A DNA stretch of 64,000 nucleotides from Streptomyces fumigatiscleroticus (lineage in GTDB: Bacteria; Actinomycetota; Actinomycetes; Streptomycetales; Streptomycetaceae), in NCBI RefSeq assembly GCF_014647975.1, contig NZ_BMQF01000003.1, forward strand, positions 124,001 to 188,000, read 5' to 3'. The stretch's first letter is position 1. Each line of letters begins with the position of its first letter. This document shows, in pieces, positions 1 to 8,271 of the stretch. The notes below the pieces were generated by a model. The model saw nothing but the letters and a program-made list of their open reading frames with translations, searched no databases and had not been told where the DNA came from. The translations under genes and the position numbers were made by a program.

Positions 1-1
1 G

Positions 2-37
2 CCGGCCTGGCGCGACGGCGTCGCCGCGGCGGGATGA
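2..37 (+). CDS. Possible 3' tail of an upstream gene, cut by the window edge
   Basis: An open frame runs in from the left edge and ends with a TGA at 35-37. That stop overlaps the ATG of the prepilin peptidase in the ATGA arrangement typical of translationally coupled genes in this genome. Only eleven codons are visible, so no function can be given, and the reading could be chance. Confidence 0.3.
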   Translation, partial: PAWRDGVAAAG

Positions 38-768
38 GCGACCCGGTGCTGATCGCCGCCGCCGCGCTCTGGGGAGCCGTGGCGGGGGCGCTGCTGCCAC
101 GGGCCGCCCACCGGTTCTCCGTGCCCGCCGGACAGCCCTGGCGGGACCGTTGCCCGGCGGAGCACCCGGTACGCGGGTGGCTCGGCCGGGCCCGGTGCGG
201 GCGGTGCGCGGCACCCGAGGCGTCGTACGGCCCCGGCGTCACGCCCTTCGCGGTCGTCACCGCCCTCGTCTGCGCCGCCCTCGCCGCCGCCACCGGCACC
301 CGGCCCGAGCTCGCGGTCTGGCTGCTGCTCGCGCCCGCCGGGGTGCTGCTGGCGGCCGTCGACTTCCGGGTGCGGCGGCTGCCCGACCCGCTGACGCTGC
401 CGTTCGCCGGTGCCGCACTCGTCCTGCTCGGGGCCGTGGCGCTGGTGCCCGAGCACGCCGGGGAGTGGACCACCGCGCTGCTGGGCGCCCTCGCGCTCGG
501 CGCCGGTTACTTCGTGCTGTTCCTGATCAACCCGGGCGGCATGGGCTTCGGCGACGTGAAGCTGGCGCTCGGGGCGGGGGCGGTGCTCGGCTGGTACGGC
601 TGGCCGACCGTGATGCTCGGCACCTTCGCCGGTTTCCTGCTGGGGGCGGTGTACGGCGGGGCCCTGGTCGTCGCGCGGCGGGCCGGGCGCAAGACGGCCA
701 TCCCGTTCGGGCCGTTCCTGATCGCGGGCGCGTTCCTGGGGCTGCTCATCGGGGCATATGCGGCCTGA
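34..768 (+). CDS. Prepilin peptidase, A24 family (type IV leader peptidase)
   Basis: This 244-residue polytopic membrane protein belongs to the A24 aspartyl proteases, which cut leader peptides from type IV pilin-like precursors at the inner face of the membrane. The two expected catalytic aspartates are visible: D110 in AAVDFRVRR and D174 in the G171-F-G-D174 form of the GxGD motif. Several hydrophobic helices flank them. Cysteines near residues 54-58 (RCGRC) resemble the remnant of the zinc-binding N-terminal loop of larger family members, but the N-methyltransferase domain is absent, as is common in actinobacterial TadV/CpaA-like enzymes. No pilin genes are visible nearby, so the substrate is unknown. 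The ATG overlaps the stop of a preceding frame. Confidence 0.88.
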   Translation: MSDPVLIAAAALWGAVAGALLPRAAHRFSVPAGQPWRDRCPAEHPVRGWLGRARCGRCAAPEASYGPGVTPFAVVTALVCAALAAATGTRPELAVWLLLAPAGVLLAAVDFRVRRLPDPLTLPFAGAALVLLGAVALVPEHAGEWTTALLGALALGAGYFVLFLINPGGMGFGDVKLALGAGAVLGWYGWPTVMLGTFAGFLLGAVYGGALVVARRAGRKTAIPFGPFLIAGAFLGLLIGAYAA

Positions 769-838
769 CGTCGGTCACCCGGAAGGCCTGGCGTACGCTG
801 AGTCAGTCCGTCCACAACCCTTACGAAAGGGACGCCCG

Positions 839-2038
839 GTGACCGAGAAGGCCGACCTTCAGCCCATCCTCGACCGTGCTGCCGCCGGTGGGCGGATCAC
901 CCCGGAAGAGGCGCTCGCCCTCTACCGTGACGCCCCGCTGCACGCGCTGGGCGCCGCCGCCGACGCCGTACGCAGGCGGCGGTACGCGGGCACCGAGCAC
1001 ATCGCGACGTACATCATCGAGCGGAACATCAACTACACGAACGTCTGCGTGACGGCGTGCAAGTTCTGCGCCTTCTACGCCGCTCCCAAGGACACCGCCA
1101 AGGGCTGGACGCGGGACCTGGACGACATCCTGCGGCGGTGCGCGGAGACCGTCGAGCTGGGCGGCACCCAGATCATGTTCCAGGGCGGCCACCACCCGGA
1201 CTACGGCGTGGAGTACTACGAGAGGCACTTCGCCGCCATCAAGAAGGAGTTCCCGCAGCTCGTCATCCACAGCCTGGGGGCGAGCGAGGTCGAGCACATG
1301 GCCCGGATCTCCGGCGTGAGCGTCGAGGAGGCGATCCGGCGGATCCACGAGGCCGGTCTCGACTCCTTCGCCGGCGCCGGTGCCGAGCTGCTGCCCGAGC
1401 GTCCGCGCAAGGCCATCGCGCCGCTGAAGGAGTCCGGCGAGCGCTGGCTGGAGATCATGGAGACCGCGCACAACCTGGGCGTGGAGTCCACCTCCACCAT
1501 GCTCATGGGCACCGGCGAGACCAACGCCGAGCGGATCGAGCACCTGCGGATGATCCGGGACGTGCAGGACCGCACCGGCGGCTTCCGCGCCTTCATCCCG
1601 TACACCTACCAGCCCGAGAACAACCACCTGAAGGGCCGCACCCAGGCCACCCTCTTCGAGTACCTGCGCATGATCGCCATCGCGCGGCTCTTCCTGGACA
1701 ACGTGGCCCACATCCAGGGCTCCTGGCTGACCACCGGCAAGGAGGTCGGACAGCTCTCCCTGCACTACGGCGCCGACGACCTCGGCTCGATCATGCTGGA
1801 GGAGAACGTCGTCTCCTCCGCCGGTGCCAAGCACCGCTCCAACCGGCTGGAGATCATCGACCTGATCAGGAAGGCCGGACGGGTGCCCGCGCAGCGGTCC
1901 ACCACGTACGAGCACCTGGTCGTGCACGACGACCCGGCGAACGACCCCGTCGACGACCGCGTGGTCTCGCACATCTCCTCCACGGCGATCGAGGGCGGCA
2001 CCGCCCACCCCGAGCTGAAGCTGCTGGCGTCCAACTGA
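839..2038 (+). CDS. mqnC: Cyclic dehypoxanthinyl futalosine synthase MqnC
   Basis: This radical-SAM enzyme of the futalosine route to menaquinone cyclises dehypoxanthine futalosine. The family signature C70-x3-C74-x2-C77 (CVTACKFC), which ligates the 4Fe-4S cluster, sits in the conserved context YTNVCVTACKFCAFY. The body matches the MqnC/MqnE family (QGGHHPD, STMLMGTGET, SWLTTGKEVGQ). The frame is open back to 758, but the GTG at 839 is preferred because an AAAGGGA ribosome-binding site (826-832) lies seven bases upstream and the product then has the usual length of about 399 residues. It agrees with menG, a menJ-like gene and a polyprenyl synthase elsewhere in the window: the organism uses menaquinone made through futalosine. 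Confidence 0.95.
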   Translation: MTEKADLQPILDRAAAGGRITPEEALALYRDAPLHALGAAADAVRRRRYAGTEHIATYIIERNINYTNVCVTACKFCAFYAAPKDTAKGWTRDLDDILRRCAETVELGGTQIMFQGGHHPDYGVEYYERHFAAIKKEFPQLVIHSLGASEVEHMARISGVSVEEAIRRIHEAGLDSFAGAGAELLPERPRKAIAPLKESGERWLEIMETAHNLGVESTSTMLMGTGETNAERIEHLRMIRDVQDRTGGFRAFIPYTYQPENNHLKGRTQATLFEYLRMIAIARLFLDNVAHIQGSWLTTGKEVGQLSLHYGADDLGSIMLEENVVSSAGAKHRSNRLEIIDLIRKAGRVPAQRSTTYEHLVVHDDPANDPVDDRVVSHISSTAIEGGTAHPELKLLASN

Positions 2039-2054
2039 CGCGGGCCGAACCGCC

Positions 2055-2501
2055 GTGCTCACCATCCATGCCGCCGACCGGCTGCGGACCACCTGGGCCG
2101 CCGAGCCGGTCGAGGAGGGCGCCGTCGCCGTCGAGGGCGGCCGGATCGCCGCCGTGGGTCCGCTGGCCCGGCTCCGGGAACGCTTCCCGGACGCGCGCGT
2201 ACGGCGCTGGCCCGGCGTGCTCGGGCCCGGGCGCGTCCACGAGGGACCGCTGCCGGAGGCGCCGAGTCCGCGGGAACGCGTCCACGCGGTGCTGAAGCTC
2301 GGCGCGGTGGCGGTGCTCGCGGAACACGCCGGTACGCCCGAACTCCGGGCCGCCGCCCGGCGCAACGACGTCGCCGTACTGCCGGACCCGCACGCGCCGG
2401 CCCTCACCGGCGGGGGCCGCGCCGACCTGGCCGTCTTCGACGGCACCGGGGCCTGTGTCGCCACGGTCTGCGCGGGACGCCTGGTGCACCGCAGACGGTA
2501 G
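2055..2501 (+). CDS. Small amidohydrolase-like (imidazolonepropionase-type composite domain) protein
   Basis: This 148-residue protein starts with the beta-sandwich part seen at the ends of amidohydrolases (AVEGGRIAAVGPLARL) and finishes with the matching closing segment (GGRADLAVFDGTGACVATVCAGRLVHRRR). The metal-binding TIM barrel between them is absent: there is no HxH motif and no room for one. It therefore looks like a degenerate or repurposed amidohydrolase shell and probably has no hydrolase activity. It begins 17 bp after mqnC and is likely co-transcribed with it, which suggests but does not prove a link to menaquinone metabolism. Confidence 0.7.
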   Translation: MLTIHAADRLRTTWAAEPVEEGAVAVEGGRIAAVGPLARLRERFPDARVRRWPGVLGPGRVHEGPLPEAPSPRERVHAVLKLGAVAVLAEHAGTPELRAAARRNDVAVLPDPHAPALTGGGRADLAVFDGTGACVATVCAGRLVHRRR

Positions 2502-2552
2502 CCGCCCGCCGGGCGCCCGGAGCGGCACCCGGCGGGGTGTGGCTCAGCCGTC

Positions 2553-4094
2553 TCAGCCGCCGATGTCCGAGGCCTCGGCGGCGGTCACGATCGCCGTCGC
2601 GTCCTCCGGCAGCAGATACCCGGCGTCCACGGACGCCTGTGCGGCCGACCGGACCTTGCCCACGTAGTCGGCGTGGGTCGGGTAGAGCCGGCCGAGGTCC
2701 GGTTCCGCGGTGTGCGGGAACGACGGGTCGGACGGGTCGCCGTCGTCGTGCCGGTCCCAGGCGTCCGCGTCGCCGTTCCAGGGATCGCGGGCGCCGTACA
2801 GGCCGCAGAAGACGCCGCTGTCGGTGGTGTCGCGCAAGCCGGTGAGCGTACGGGTGGGCACGGCGACGTCGGGCAGCCGGATGCCGCCGGTGGCCAGACC
2901 GGTGGCCGGGTCGCGCAGCACGGTGCTCAGCAGGGCCCCGGCCGGCGGGCGGGAACCGCCCCGCGCCCAGGCGGACAGGTGGCGCAGCGCCGCGTTCATC
3001 GCGTAGTGGCCGGGGCCGTCGTTGAAGGGAGCCGATCCGGCGGCGCAGTCGGCGGAGGGCGCGGCCGCGCCCGCCGACTTCTGCACCGTCGGGTTGCCGA
3101 GGTCGTACGCCCACTGGTCGCCGTGCGCGGTACCGGCCAGCTCCCAGTGCACGACGCTGTCCGTGTCCGGCTGCCGGGCGATCGTGGCGCCCGGCACGTC
3201 CGTCTCGGTGAGCACGACGAACGTCGGCACCGACAGGTCGGTCCTGATCCGGGACGGGTTCGGCATCAGCAGGGTGTCGGCGAGCCTGCCGCTGATCGGC
3301 GCGGCGACGGCGCTGTTGCTGTGCACCATGAAGCCGTCGTAGACCCCCGACACCGGCTGTACGGCGTTGACGTACGTCGTCATGAAGCCGGCCGACTGCG
3401 ACTCGCCGTCGGCGAGCAGGGTCTCGGGCCGGAGCCCGCCGAGGGGGTCGGGCCCGTTCGGGGTGCGCAGCGCCTGGCCGGCCTGGGAGAAGATGTCGTA
3501 CGCGTAGGCGTCGCCGGGGTGGACCAGGCTGCCGTAGCGGGCCGGGTCCCAGCCCTTCAGGCCCTGGATCTCGCCGAGGCCGCCGTTGACGCCGACGGCC
3601 TGGGCCGAGACGCCGACCCACGCGTAGCCCTGGCGCAGCAGTTCGTCGCGCTGGAACCAGTAGTCCGGGGAGAGGTCGATCTGGCCGCTGACGTTGAGCC
3701 ACTCCACGACGACGGTGCCGTTGAACTTCGCCGGGTCGGTGGGGCGGCGGACGAGCAGGCGGCTCTTGTAGGCGGCGGTGCCGCTGGCGCGGACGTTCCA
3801 CCGGCCGTCGGAGGTCCACAGGCCGGACTTGGCGTACGCCGTGGCGGTGCCGGAGACGAAGTACTCGCTCTCGGTGTAGCCGAACGAGCCGAGGTCCTCC
3901 GCCGCGGCGAGGAACGGGAAGCCGTGGCCGCCGGCGGGCGGGACGGTGATCGTGGGTGCGGCGGCCGCGGTGCGGGGGACCGCGGCCCCGGCGGGCGCAG
4001 CACCGGCCGAGGTGCCGAGGAGGGCGCCGCAGAGCAGCGCCCCCAGTGCGGTGGCGGTGGCGGACCGCCGGGGTAACCGGACACGTATGCGCAC
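2553..4094 (-). CDS. Secreted alpha/beta-hydrolase domain protein
   Basis: The 513-residue product begins with a basic N-terminus and a long Ala-rich hydrophobic stretch (residues about 12-45) that reads as a signal peptide, so it is probably exported. Around residues 230-234 the segment DGESQSAGF has the form of a nucleophile elbow (G230-E-S232-Q-S). The overall pattern, with VVVEWLNVSG early and HGDQWAYDL later, matches the alpha/beta hydrolase domain family Abhydrolase_10. The histidine in AGTAHGDQ is a plausible catalytic residue. The substrate is unknown. It lies between the mqnC pair and a chitinase, on the strand opposite mqnC. Confidence 0.8.
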   Translation of the reverse strand: MRIRVRLPRRSATATALGALLCGALLGTSAGAAPAGAAVPRTAAAAPTITVPPAGGHGFPFLAAAEDLGSFGYTESEYFVSGTATAYAKSGLWTSDGRWNVRASGTAAYKSRLLVRRPTDPAKFNGTVVVEWLNVSGQIDLSPDYWFQRDELLRQGYAWVGVSAQAVGVNGGLGEIQGLKGWDPARYGSLVHPGDAYAYDIFSQAGQALRTPNGPDPLGGLRPETLLADGESQSAGFMTTYVNAVQPVSGVYDGFMVHSNSAVAAPISGRLADTLLMPNPSRIRTDLSVPTFVVLTETDVPGATIARQPDTDSVVHWELAGTAHGDQWAYDLGNPTVQKSAGAAAPSADCAAGSAPFNDGPGHYAMNAALRHLSAWARGGSRPPAGALLSTVLRDPATGLATGGIRLPDVAVPTRTLTGLRDTTDSGVFCGLYGARDPWNGDADAWDRHDDGDPSDPSFPHTAEPDLGRLYPTHADYVGKVRSAAQASVDAGYLLPEDATAIVTAAEASDIGG

Positions 4095-4207
4095 GAGTTG
4101 CCTCCGTGAAGCCGTGTTCTCGTAGGTAGGGACGAGAACGCAGTCTCGGGGGGCCGTGCCGGGCTGCCACCGGCGAAACCACCGGCGTCCGCCGCCACCG
4201 CGTCAGG

Positions 4208-5233
4208 TCATCCCGCGAACGCCTTGCCGAACGCCCCCGCGCTCTGCTCCACCCCGCTGCAATCGGTCGCCGCGTCGTCCGAGCCGGAGGAGTCGGTGCA
4301 CTCCTGGTCCCGGAACGTGGACCACATCGACACCCAGGCGATCTCCTTCTCCTCGGCGAACGACCGCACCTGCGCCGCGTCCGAGAGCGTGAACGTCTCG
4401 CCGTCGACGTCGTTGACGCCGATCATCGAGGTGAGCGCCATGCCCCGCCAGGCGTTCGCGTCGGACAGGCCGAAGACCTCCTTGAGCTGGGTGTGGGCGG
4501 CCTTGGCGGAGGTGAGGGCGTAGTCGCCCATGTCGCCGGTGTAGGACTCGCCGTAGTTCATCGTCATCAGGTTGACGGTGGAGACCTGCACGCTGTGGTT
4601 GTTGGCGGACTCCAGCAGCGCCAGGCTGTCGGAGTCCAGGCCCGAGGGCATGACCGGGAGGGTGAAGGCGACCTTCAGGTCGCTGCGTTCCTCCTGCAAC
4701 AGGGCGATCGCCTCCGAGCGCAGGTCGACGGAGTCGGAGTCGGTCAGCTCGTTGCCCTCGATGTCGAAGTCGGCCTGCGAGGAGCCCGCCGCGTCCAGGG
4801 CCGCGCCGTACGCCTTCGCCAGCTCCTCGGCGCTGTCGCAGGTCGCCGCCAGCTCCTTGCCCCAGGCGCCGCCGAAGGAGACGCGGACCGTGGCGCCGGT
4901 GTCCGTCAGCTGCGAGACACGGGACTTCACCGTCGAGTCGTCGATGTCGTGGGTGCCGTTCCACTCCGGGGTGCAGCCGCTGCCCGAGGAGATGACGAAC
5001 GCCAGGTTGTACGTGGTCGCCGAGCCCGCGGAGTCGGTGTCGGAGGCCGTGGTGGCGCTGACGTAGGGCGCGTACGACGTGGCCGACGAGGTGGCCGTCG
5101 AAGGGGACCCGGAGGGCGTGGCGGGGGCCGCCGGCGGCGCGTCCGACGAGCCGTCGGAGCCCGCGGAGCATCCCGCCGTGGCCAGGGCAAACAGACAGGC
5201 GAGCCCGGCCACCGGCTTCAGGAAACTCCTCAT
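4208..5233 (-). CDS. GH18-type chitinase, secreted lipoprotein
   Basis: The 341-residue product opens with MRSFLKPVAGLACLFALATAGC, a lipoprotein signal peptide with a lipobox (ATAGC), followed by a Ser/Ala/Pro/Thr-rich linker to about residue 60. The catalytic domain carries the GH18 active-site signature as QADFDIEGNEL, where the final Glu is the catalytic acid in the DxDxE core. The first Asp of the longer DxxDxDxE form is replaced. Substrate-cleft motifs VNLMTMNYG and AWVSMWS are also present. It should hydrolyse chitin or related GlcNAc polymers at the cell surface. The ATG at 5233 was chosen because the lipoprotein signal starts there; upstream in-frame codons give an implausible leader. 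No DasR-type operator was recognised upstream. Confidence 0.88.
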   Translation of the reverse strand: MRSFLKPVAGLACLFALATAGCSAGSDGSSDAPPAAPATPSGSPSTATSSATSYAPYVSATTASDTDSAGSATTYNLAFVISSGSGCTPEWNGTHDIDDSTVKSRVSQLTDTGATVRVSFGGAWGKELAATCDSAEELAKAYGAALDAAGSSQADFDIEGNELTDSDSVDLRSEAIALLQEERSDLKVAFTLPVMPSGLDSDSLALLESANNHSVQVSTVNLMTMNYGESYTGDMGDYALTSAKAAHTQLKEVFGLSDANAWRGMALTSMIGVNDVDGETFTLSDAAQVRSFAEEKEIAWVSMWSTFRDQECTDSSGSDDAATDCSGVEQSAGAFGKAFAG

Positions 5234-5540
5234 TGCGCATGCACCCGCTCTCGTGATTTCTGTCTCAGGACGGAAACAAAGCCCGTTTCCCGAGAGGAAA
5301 TCTCTCATATGAGGCTGGGCTCCCGGGGCACAGTCACTGTACAGAACGCTCATGGATACGGCGGTGCAAATGCGGCGATCGGGACTCCTAAATGGGGCAA
5401 ACAACTCGTAACGCACTCGCGTCGGTTGCATGAGGGACCGGACAATCTCTCAGGCAAGAGACAGGTAGCCGGGTTTCTCATGGGTGCCTCACAAGAAAGC
5501 CAGAGTTTTTGGCACATAAAGGCTCCCTAACATTCGGGGA
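5234..5540. other. Divergent intergenic region, relatively AT-rich and structured
   Basis: This 307-bp region separates the chitinase gene from the exopolysaccharide module and is visibly richer in A/T than its surroundings. It contains a perfect palindrome CTCATATGAG (5304-5313), a short hairpin TCTCT/AGAGA around 5446-5461 and a GTGCC/GGCAC arm pair in 5484-5514. The stretch around 5444-5480 partly resembles conserved pieces of known riboswitches but lacks their other halves, so it is not called as one. Promoters for both flanking genes must lie here. Confidence 0.5.
5506..5540 (+). promoter_or_regulatory. Possible promoter giving a leaderless transcript
   Basis: A TAACAT hexamer at 5528-5533 ends eight bases before the ATG at 5541, which is where a sigma-70-like -10 box would sit if transcription began at the start codon. 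A T-rich stretch (TTTTTG at 5506-5511) is spaced 16 bp upstream. The ATG has only GGGGA immediately before it, too close to act as a normal ribosome-binding site, which also fits a leaderless mRNA. Confidence 0.3.
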
Positions 5541-5945
5541 ATGCATTCCGAGCCTGCCATCGAAAGCCGCGCGGCCGTGCGCGGTCGCCGCCGCAAACGC
5601 GGCAACGGGTCCGCCGAGGGTCCCGTGTTCGTTGACAACTCCGGACGCCGGGCCAAGCTGCTGCGTCGGCTCGGTCTCCTCGTCGGTGTCGTCTGCCTCG
5701 GCTACGCGGTCGTGCTGGGCCTGGCCTTCATGGGCATCGGCACCTCGATCAACCCGTCCTCGCTGCTGCCCTTCGGGGGCGGCGAGAACGCCGGTCCGGG
5801 CGCCGGCGGCGGCACGGTTCCCGGCGGTGCCCGGCCGCAGGGCGGTCCGGGCGACCAGGTGGGCCCCACGGGCACCCCCTCCGCGCTGCCCACCGGCACC
5901 GCCTCCCCGTCGTCGACCGCGTCCGCGACAGCGTCCGCCTACTGA
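5541..5945 (+). CDS. Small single-pass membrane protein of an exopolysaccharide module (MatA/IcaD-like position)
   Basis: This 134-residue protein has a basic N-terminal region (RGRRRKRG, residues 15-22), one strong transmembrane helix around residues 42-66 (LLRRLGLLVGVVCLGYAVVLG) and a Gly/Pro/Ser/Thr-rich exported tail of low complexity. No enzymatic motif is visible. It ends 19 bp before the deacetylase-glycosyltransferase fusion. That position resembles the small partner next to polysaccharide synthases such as IcaD/PgaD, and the matA gene next to matB in Streptomyces. A role as an accessory or stabilising subunit is inference from context only. Confidence 0.72.
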   Translation: MHSEPAIESRAAVRGRRRKRGNGSAEGPVFVDNSGRRAKLLRRLGLLVGVVCLGYAVVLGLAFMGIGTSINPSSLLPFGGGENAGPGAGGGTVPGGARPQGGPGDQVGPTGTPSALPTGTASPSSTASATASAY

Positions 5946-5964
5946 CCGGGACGGCAGCCACTCC

Positions 5965-8271
5965 ATGACCTCCACACCCTCACGCGGCCGCCGGCGCGCG
6001 CCCAGCCGCATGGAACGGGCCGCCGGCAAGGCCGCCGCCCTCCAGAAGCCGCGGGTCCTGCTCGCCCTGCTGCTCCTGCTCGCGCTGACCTGCGTGATGC
6101 TTCTCGACGGCTATCTGCGCGCCGAGGTCGGCGGCGACCAGCGCGTGCGCAGCGGCGCCAGCTCCAGCAAGGTGCCCGACGACGTCCTGAACGGCGGACC
6201 GATCCTGACCTTCCGCGGCGGAGAGGCCACCAGCATCTCCGTGCCGGACAAGACGATCGCGCTCACCTTCGACGACGGCCCGAACCCGACCTGGACGCCC
6301 CAGGTCCTGGACATCCTCGAGAAGTACGACGTCCCCGGCACGTTCTTCCTGGTCGGCTCGATGGTCTCGCGCTACCCGGGCATCGTGAAGGACCTGGTCG
6401 ACCAGGGCAACGAGGTCGGCATCCACACCTTCACCCACGTCGACCTCTCCTACCAGAGCGACTCCCGCATCACCCGCGAGATGGAGCAGACCCAGCTCGC
6501 CCTGGCGGGCGCGGCCGGCATCACCACCACGCTGTTCCGCGCGCCGTACTCCTCGGAGACGGACGCCATCGACAACTACAGCTGGCCCGTCTACAAGAAG
6601 CTCGGCCAGGACGGCTACACCAGCGTCTTCATCGACACCGACAGCGACGACTGGAAGAAGCCCGGCGTCTCGAAGATCATCAAGTGGGCCACGCCGAAGA
6701 GCGGCAAGGGCGCGTCGGTCCTCTTCCACGACGCCGGCGGCGAGCGCTCGCAGACCATCAAGGCGCTGCCGAAGTACATCGAGAAGATGAAGGCGAAGGG
6801 CTACACCTTCACCACCGTCAGCGGCGTCATGGCCCAGCAGAACGCCGGCGCCGGTCAGGCGGGCGCCGCCCCGGCCGGTACGTCCGGTGAGCAGCGGACG
6901 GGCACGGCCGCCGAGCAGCCCGCGGGTGTCCCGGGCGGCGCCGGGAACGGCACCGTGTCCACCCTCCAGGCCGCTCACCGAGAGGCCACCGGCGCCACCC
7001 TCTACGAGGGCAAGGCCCTGATCGCAGCCGTCGCCGTCGCCGAGTGGACGGTACCGGCGCTGTCGGTGGGACTGATGGTCGTGGGCGTGGCGGTCATGGG
7101 CCGGTTCGGCATGATGCTGCTCCTCGCCCGGCGCCACTACAGACAGCGCAACAAGCGCCGGTTCAGCTGGGGTCCGACCGTCACCCGGCCGGTGAGCGTG
7201 ATCGTCCCGGCGTACAACGAGAAGGAGTGCATCGCCAACACCCTCAAGTCGCTGGCGCGGAGCACCCATCCGATCGAGATCATCGTCGTGGACGACGGCT
7301 CCACGGACGGCACCTCCGAGATCGCCCGCGACGCGGCGGCCTCGCTCGGCATGACCAACGTCCGGGTCATCCGCCAGGAGAACGCGGGCAAGCCGGCCGC
7401 CCTCAACAACGGCGTGCGCAGCGCCGGCCACGACATCGTCGTGATGATGGACGGCGACACGGTCTTCGAGCCGGACGCCGTGCACCAGCTGGTGCAGCCC
7501 TTCGCCGACCCCGAGGTCGGCGCGGTCGCGGGCAACGCCAAGGTCGGCAACCGCAACACGGTCATCGGCGCCTGGCAGCACATCGAGTACGTGATGGGCT
7601 TCAACCTCGACCGGCGCATGTACGACCTGCTGCGCTGCATGCCGACCATCCCCGGCGCGATCGGCGCCTTCCGCCGCGAGGCGGTCCTGGCGGTCGGCGG
7701 CATGAGCGAGGACACGCTCGCCGAGGACACCGACATCACCATCGCCATGCACCGTGCGGGCTGGCGGGTCGTCTATCAGGAGCACGCCAAGGCCTGGACC
7801 GAGGCGCCCGGCTCGCTCAAGCAGCTGTGGTCGCAGCGCTACCGCTGGTCCTACGGCACCATGCAGGCGCTGTGGAAGCACCGCAAGTCGCTCACCGACA
7901 AGGGCCCGTCGGGCCGCTTCGGCCGCGTCGGCATGCCCCTGGTGGTCATCTTCCAGATCATCACGCCGGTCTTCGCCCCGCTCATCGACGTGTTCACGAT
8001 CTACTCGATGATCTTCGTCGACTTCAAGGCGGCCCTGCTGGCCTGGCTGGCCGTGCTGGCGATCCAGCTCTTCTGCGCGGGCTACGCCTTCCGGCTGGAC
8101 CGCGAGAAGTACCGCTACCTGCTGATGATGCCGCTCCAGCAGCTGGCCTACCGCCAGATGATGTACCTGGTCCTCATCCACTCCTGCATCACCGCCCTGA
8201 CCGGCGGCCGGCTGCGCTGGCAGAAGCTGAAGCGCACCGGCGAGGTCGGGACCCCGGCGGGGGTGAGCTGA
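5965..8271 (+). CDS. Polysaccharide deacetylase / GT2 glycosyltransferase fusion (MatB-like)
   Basis: This 768-residue bifunctional membrane enzyme has an N-terminal membrane anchor (residues about 30-48) and then a NodB deacetylase domain with TFDDGP (D103-D104), the metal-binding H154-x3-H158 and RAPY at 192-195. After a linker and further membrane helices comes a processive GT2 synthase domain with VIVPAYNE, DDGS (443-446), MDGD (D496, D498), AEDTD and the QxxRW motif Q624-RYR-W628. C-terminal transmembrane segments follow. GT2 enzymes of this type make beta-1,4 or beta-1,6 GlcNAc-like polymers, and the deacetylase would trim acetyl groups outside the membrane. The layout is that of IcaA plus IcaB in one chain, as in Streptomyces MatB, which makes an aggregation-promoting glycan. 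The ATG at 5965 was chosen because upstream codons overlap the preceding gene. Confidence 0.92.
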   Translation: MTSTPSRGRRRAPSRMERAAGKAAALQKPRVLLALLLLLALTCVMLLDGYLRAEVGGDQRVRSGASSSKVPDDVLNGGPILTFRGGEATSISVPDKTIALTFDDGPNPTWTPQVLDILEKYDVPGTFFLVGSMVSRYPGIVKDLVDQGNEVGIHTFTHVDLSYQSDSRITREMEQTQLALAGAAGITTTLFRAPYSSETDAIDNYSWPVYKKLGQDGYTSVFIDTDSDDWKKPGVSKIIKWATPKSGKGASVLFHDAGGERSQTIKALPKYIEKMKAKGYTFTTVSGVMAQQNAGAGQAGAAPAGTSGEQRTGTAAEQPAGVPGGAGNGTVSTLQAAHREATGATLYEGKALIAAVAVAEWTVPALSVGLMVVGVAVMGRFGMMLLLARRHYRQRNKRRFSWGPTVTRPVSVIVPAYNEKECIANTLKSLARSTHPIEIIVVDDGSTDGTSEIARDAAASLGMTNVRVIRQENAGKPAALNNGVRSAGHDIVVMMDGDTVFEPDAVHQLVQPFADPEVGAVAGNAKVGNRNTVIGAWQHIEYVMGFNLDRRMYDLLRCMPTIPGAIGAFRREAVLAVGGMSEDTLAEDTDITIAMHRAGWRVVYQEHAKAWTEAPGSLKQLWSQRYRWSYGTMQALWKHRKSLTDKGPSGRFGRVGMPLVVIFQIITPVFAPLIDVFTIYSMIFVDFKAALLAWLAVLAIQLFCAGYAFRLDREKYRYLLMMPLQQLAYRQMMYLVLIHSCITALTGGRLRWQKLKRTGEVGTPAGVS

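Noticed and set aside
5240..5540. DasR operator for the chitinase gene
   Set aside because: No ACTGGTCTAGACCAGT-like palindrome could be found in the upstream region.
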